NCBI GenBank assembly: GCA_002707085.1 | Contig: PALY01000148.1 | Span: 1-18,586 of the forward strand | Direction: 5' to 3' | Source of the DNA: Deltaproteobacteria bacterium | Lineage (GTDB): Bacteria; Myxococcota_A; UBA796 | Length of the DNA stretch: 18,586 nt | Shown: positions 16,316 to 18,586 of the stretch, in pieces | Position numbering within the stretch: the stretch's first letter is position 1 | Layout: each line of letters starts with the position of its first letter | Position numbers and translations under genes: made by a program | The notes under the pieces: generated by a model | What the model was told of the DNA's origin: nothing | The model's database searches: none | The model's input: only the letters and a program-made list of their open reading frames with translations

Positions 16316-18349
16316 ATGCGGTGGATTCCCTTCATCCTTCTTTGTACAGCCTGTGACCCGGTAACGGGAAACAAACCTAGCCAAGGAACCGTGAGTGCGG
16401 ACGACACAGGTTCGGGGTCGATTGTATTCGTGGATCAGGACCGTGATGGTGTGACCGCGGACGAAGATTGCGACGATAATGACTACCGAGTTTACCCTGG
16501 TGCCGAAGAAGTTTGTGATGGGCAGGACAACGACTGTAATGGTGAAGTCGATGAAGGCTTCGATCCCGATGGTGACGGCTATTTCGACATGAGCCAGTGT
16601 GAAGAGGGCTTGGACTGTGATGAGACTGACCCCGAGATCCCGGGCACAGAGTCCCCGTATGATGGCATCGATCAAGACTGTGATGGCCAAGATCTGACCG
16701 ACGTCGATGGCGATGGTTTTGATGGGCGTGCTGGTGGCGGAAATGACTGCGACGATTTTGATCGTGATGTGTACCCGAGCGCCCCTGAGGTTCCACGAGA
16801 TGGTGTGGACCAAGACTGCAATGGTGTCGATTTGATCGATGGTGATGGGGACGGGTTTGATGCCAGTACCCATGGCGGTGACGATTGTGATGACGACGAT
16901 GCTTCGGTACATCCGGACGCGTTGGACTGGTACCATGATGGTGTCGACTCCAACTGTGATGATGTCGACGGTGGGTTGTTTGAAGCCCGCTACGCTCCAG
17001 CCGTTGTTGTCGGAGACCCAGGAGAACATCAGTTGCTGGGCCATGACGTGGTTGTTTGTGATTTGGATGATGACGGATTGTCCGATTTGGTCGTGACGGC
17101 TCCGTACGCTGGAGATTACCAAGGTGCTGTGGGCGTGTTCTATGGCAGGAGTGCTGCAGAATGGGTCGGCGATATGCGACTGTCTCAAGCGGGAACTCAC
17201 ATCATGGCCACGGGATCAGCGCTTGGTTTTGGTGCAGCGTGTGCCGATGTGAATGGCGATGGAAATGATGACTTGGTGATTGGTCAAGGCGAGATTCAGT
17301 TTGGGCCTTTTGTGTCCGACTATGCAGTGCGTGTGTTTTATGGCGTAGGTGGAATGCTTGCGGGTGAAATGGACGAAACGGATGCAGATGCGGTGTATAC
17401 CTTCGACTTGGGCGCTCCTGGCGGCGTGGGCGAAGTGCAAGCAGGCACAGTGACCGCCGTAGACTTGGGCGGTGATGGCGCAGCAGAGATCATTGTCGAC
17501 CACAATGTGGGCAACACAGATTTTGGCCCCTCTGCCATCTGGGTGATTGCTGGGGCGGACCGGGTGGGTTCCTACGACATGGACGAGTTCGTGTTGTCCA
17601 ATATTGCAGACCCTCAGGGCGACACAGTGACGCGGATGGTCGCCGCTGGTGATCGCATCGCTGTTGGCCAGGGTGGATATGCGCCTAGTTTGGCAGGTGG
17701 TGACCCAACGCAAAGCGGTAAGGTTGCATGGATTCCAAATACGGGCGGTGAGTTCGATTCGATTTCAGATGCAGCTGAGTTTGAGCTTTCTATGGATGGC
17801 CCTGGTGCGTTGGGCAGTTCGATAAGCTTCGGTGATTTCGATGCCGATGGCTTGGATGATGTTGTTGTTGGCGCCCCCGCTGCTGAAGGTGGCATGGGCG
17901 CTGTGTACATGGTGTCTGATGTGGAAAGCATTGATGGTGGACCGAGTACGGACGCCATGACAGCCACGGATGTTGATGCTGTTGCTGCCTACCGTATCGT
18001 TGGTGCAGAAGGTGGCTTTGGCGTGGGTGTAGCCGCAGGTGGTGATATCGACGGTGATGGTGTAGCTGATGTATTGGTGGCCGAAGAGGATGCCGATGGT
18101 ATTGGTGTCGTATGGGTTGTGTCCGGTTCGCTATTGGTGGATGGTGACAACGACGTTGCTGACGTGAGCGTCCTCGGGATTCGAGGGCAGTACTCAAACG
18201 AACAAATCGGTCAAACCATGCTGATTGCTGACCTGGATGGCGATGGAATGGACGACATGATTGTGGGTTCCAGTCATCACCCGACTCCAGCAACTGTTGG
18301 ATTGGCTCTTTCGGGTCGTGTTGCGATCTTCTTGAGTAGCGAGCGATAG
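16316..18349 (+). CDS. predicted surface lipoprotein with MopE-type metal-binding motifs and FG-GAP repeats
   Basis: The 677-residue product begins MRWIPFILLCTACDPVTG, a lipoprotein signal with C13 as the likely lipidated residue. Residues about 40-220 hold four Asp/Cys repeats of the putative metal-binding (MopE) type: DxDGD-x-n-DCDDxDxxVyPgA-x-n-DGxDxDCxG, with DCDD at 51-54, DCDE-like at 100-103, DCDD at 144-147 and 190-193. From about 240 onward FG-GAP/VCBS-like beta-propeller blades carry Ca2+-loop motifs DLDDDGLSD (249), DVNGDGNDD (311), DLGGDGAAE (383), DFDADGLDD (507), DIDGDGVAD (577) and DLDGDGMDD (639). The earlier ATG at 16256 is rejected because it puts 20 polar residues before the signal peptide; GGAG at 16303-16306 suits 16316. 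It follows the cytochrome gene by 78 bases. Likely Ca2+-stabilised and surface-exposed; ligand unknown. Confidence 0.88.
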   Translation: MRWIPFILLCTACDPVTGNKPSQGTVSADDTGSGSIVFVDQDRDGVTADEDCDDNDYRVYPGAEEVCDGQDNDCNGEVDEGFDPDGDGYFDMSQCEEGLDCDETDPEIPGTESPYDGIDQDCDGQDLTDVDGDGFDGRAGGGNDCDDFDRDVYPSAPEVPRDGVDQDCNGVDLIDGDGDGFDASTHGGDDCDDDDASVHPDALDWYHDGVDSNCDDVDGGLFEARYAPAVVVGDPGEHQLLGHDVVVCDLDDDGLSDLVVTAPYAGDYQGAVGVFYGRSAAEWVGDMRLSQAGTHIMATGSALGFGAACADVNGDGNDDLVIGQGEIQFGPFVSDYAVRVFYGVGGMLAGEMDETDADAVYTFDLGAPGGVGEVQAGTVTAVDLGGDGAAEIIVDHNVGNTDFGPSAIWVIAGADRVGSYDMDEFVLSNIADPQGDTVTRMVAAGDRIAVGQGGYAPSLAGGDPTQSGKVAWIPNTGGEFDSISDAAEFELSMDGPGALGSSISFGDFDADGLDDVVVGAPAAEGGMGAVYMVSDVESIDGGPSTDAMTATDVDAVAAYRIVGAEGGFGVGVAAGGDIDGDGVADVLVAEEDADGIGVVWVVSGSLLVDGDNDVADVSVLGIRGQYSNEQIGQTMLIADLDGDGMDDMIVGSSHHPTPATVGLALSGRVAIFLSSER

Positions 18350-18398
18350 AGAGAACAGTTTCGGACCCTGGAGAGCGACGTAGTTTTTACTCGGTAGC

Positions 18399-18403
18399 AG
18401 GAG
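18399..18403 (+). promoter_or_regulatory. Shine-Dalgarno for the GTG start at 18412
   Basis: AGGAG with 8-base spacing supports the GTG at 18412 over the adjoining TTG at 18409, and hence the truncated lipoprotein gene. Confidence 0.6.
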
Positions 18404-18411
18404 TTTTGTTG

Positions 18412-18586
18412 GTGAGAGGAACACGCTCGTTGCGGACATACTTGGCGGTCTTCGCTTGTTGTTGGTCGTTTGGTGGGTGTGCCAATGACTCTTTCGGCAA
18501 CAAGGTAGACACGGACACGGACACGGACACGGACACGGACACGGACACGGACACGGACACGGACACGGATACGGACGCCGACACAG
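18412..18586 (+). CDS. N-terminal part of a lipoprotein with a (Thr-Asp)n spacer, cut by the window edge
   Basis: GTG at 18412 follows AGGAG (18399-18403) with 8-base spacing. The product starts MRGTRSLRTYLAVFACCWSF and reaches a lipobox-like FGGC (C23), so it is probably a lipoprotein. After NDSFGNKVD it enters a run of eleven Thr-Asp dipeptides (residues 34-55), then Ala-Asp, and is still open at the right edge. Asp/Thr spacers of this kind commonly separate the lipid anchor from a folded surface domain in Myxococcota-like genomes. The functional domain lies outside the window, so no role can be given. The lipobox lacks Leu at -3, which makes the lipoprotein call moderate. Confidence 0.7.
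   Translation, partial: MRGTRSLRTYLAVFACCWSFGGCANDSFGNKVDTDTDTDTDTDTDTDTDTDTDTDADT
18511..18576 (+). repeat. hexanucleotide tandem repeat (ACGGAC)n, in frame
   Basis: Nine perfect copies of ACGGAC (18511-18564) are followed by ACGGAT and one more ACGGAC, encoding (Thr-Asp)11. A 6-base unit keeps the reading frame whatever the copy number. The near-perfect DNA identity, despite codon degeneracy, points to recent slippage expansion. Confidence 0.97.

Noticed and set aside
16253..17200. Long - strand open frame (315 codons) opposite the MopE/FG-GAP gene
   Set aside because: It is the antisense of Asp/Gly-rich repeats; its Ile/Val/Thr-rich translation is an artefact of GAT/GGT codons read backwards, with no ribosome site.
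18387..18584. - strand frame encoding a (Ser-Val)n run at the right edge
   Set aside because: It is the reverse of the ACGGAC repeat. The + strand frame has a ribosome site and a lipoprotein leader.

Overview
The window reads as a stretch of chromosome from a predatory or surface-living Gram-negative bacterium, most like a Myxococcota/Deltaproteobacteria-type lineage. Supporting signs are several predicted lipoproteins, a DUF1552 + DUF1592-type cytochrome pair, MopE-type Cys/Asp repeats joined to FG-GAP repeats, a (Thr-Asp)n lipoprotein, and Asp-Ala-Ala-Thr-x-x-Phe tail motifs that recall Ser/Thr kinase/FHA signalling. This placement is inference from gene content; no rRNA is present. Genes are densely packed. 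No gap longer than 300 bases lacks a gene, and I saw no tRNA, rRNA, CRISPR array, insertion sequence or convincing factor-independent terminator.

Region 1 (1-6045, + strand): a possible gene end at the left edge, a PlsC-type acyltransferase, a small all-coiled-coil protein, a 1229-residue protein with a globular head, an ~800-residue coiled coil and an acidic tail carrying four spaced T-x-x-F/M motifs, then a class I SAM methyltransferase. Short gaps (44 bases or fewer) suggest one transcription unit.

Region 2 (6075-8802): two - strand lipoprotein genes (a beta-rich protein with an Ig-like segment, then a YbjN-like protein) are divergent from a + strand exported helical-repeat protein. The latter has a perfect-arm inverted repeat just before its ribosome binding site.

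Region 3 (8818-12670): clpB and pcm on the - strand overlap by ATGA, coupling protein disaggregation to isoaspartate repair. A small lipoprotein gene is divergent from them.

Region 4 (12783-18586, + strand): a Tat-exported DUF1552 protein overlaps by ATGA with a two-heme-motif DUF1587/1595/1592/1588/1585 lipoprotein. That lipoprotein ends in a C-terminal domain I recognise as CBM2-like, with all three Trp positions used by CBM2a modules to bind crystalline cellulose. A MopE/FG-GAP lipoprotein and a truncated lipoprotein gene with an in-frame hexanucleotide tandem repeat follow. This cell-surface cluster is the most interesting part: it suggests a redox lipoprotein tethered to an insoluble polysaccharide.
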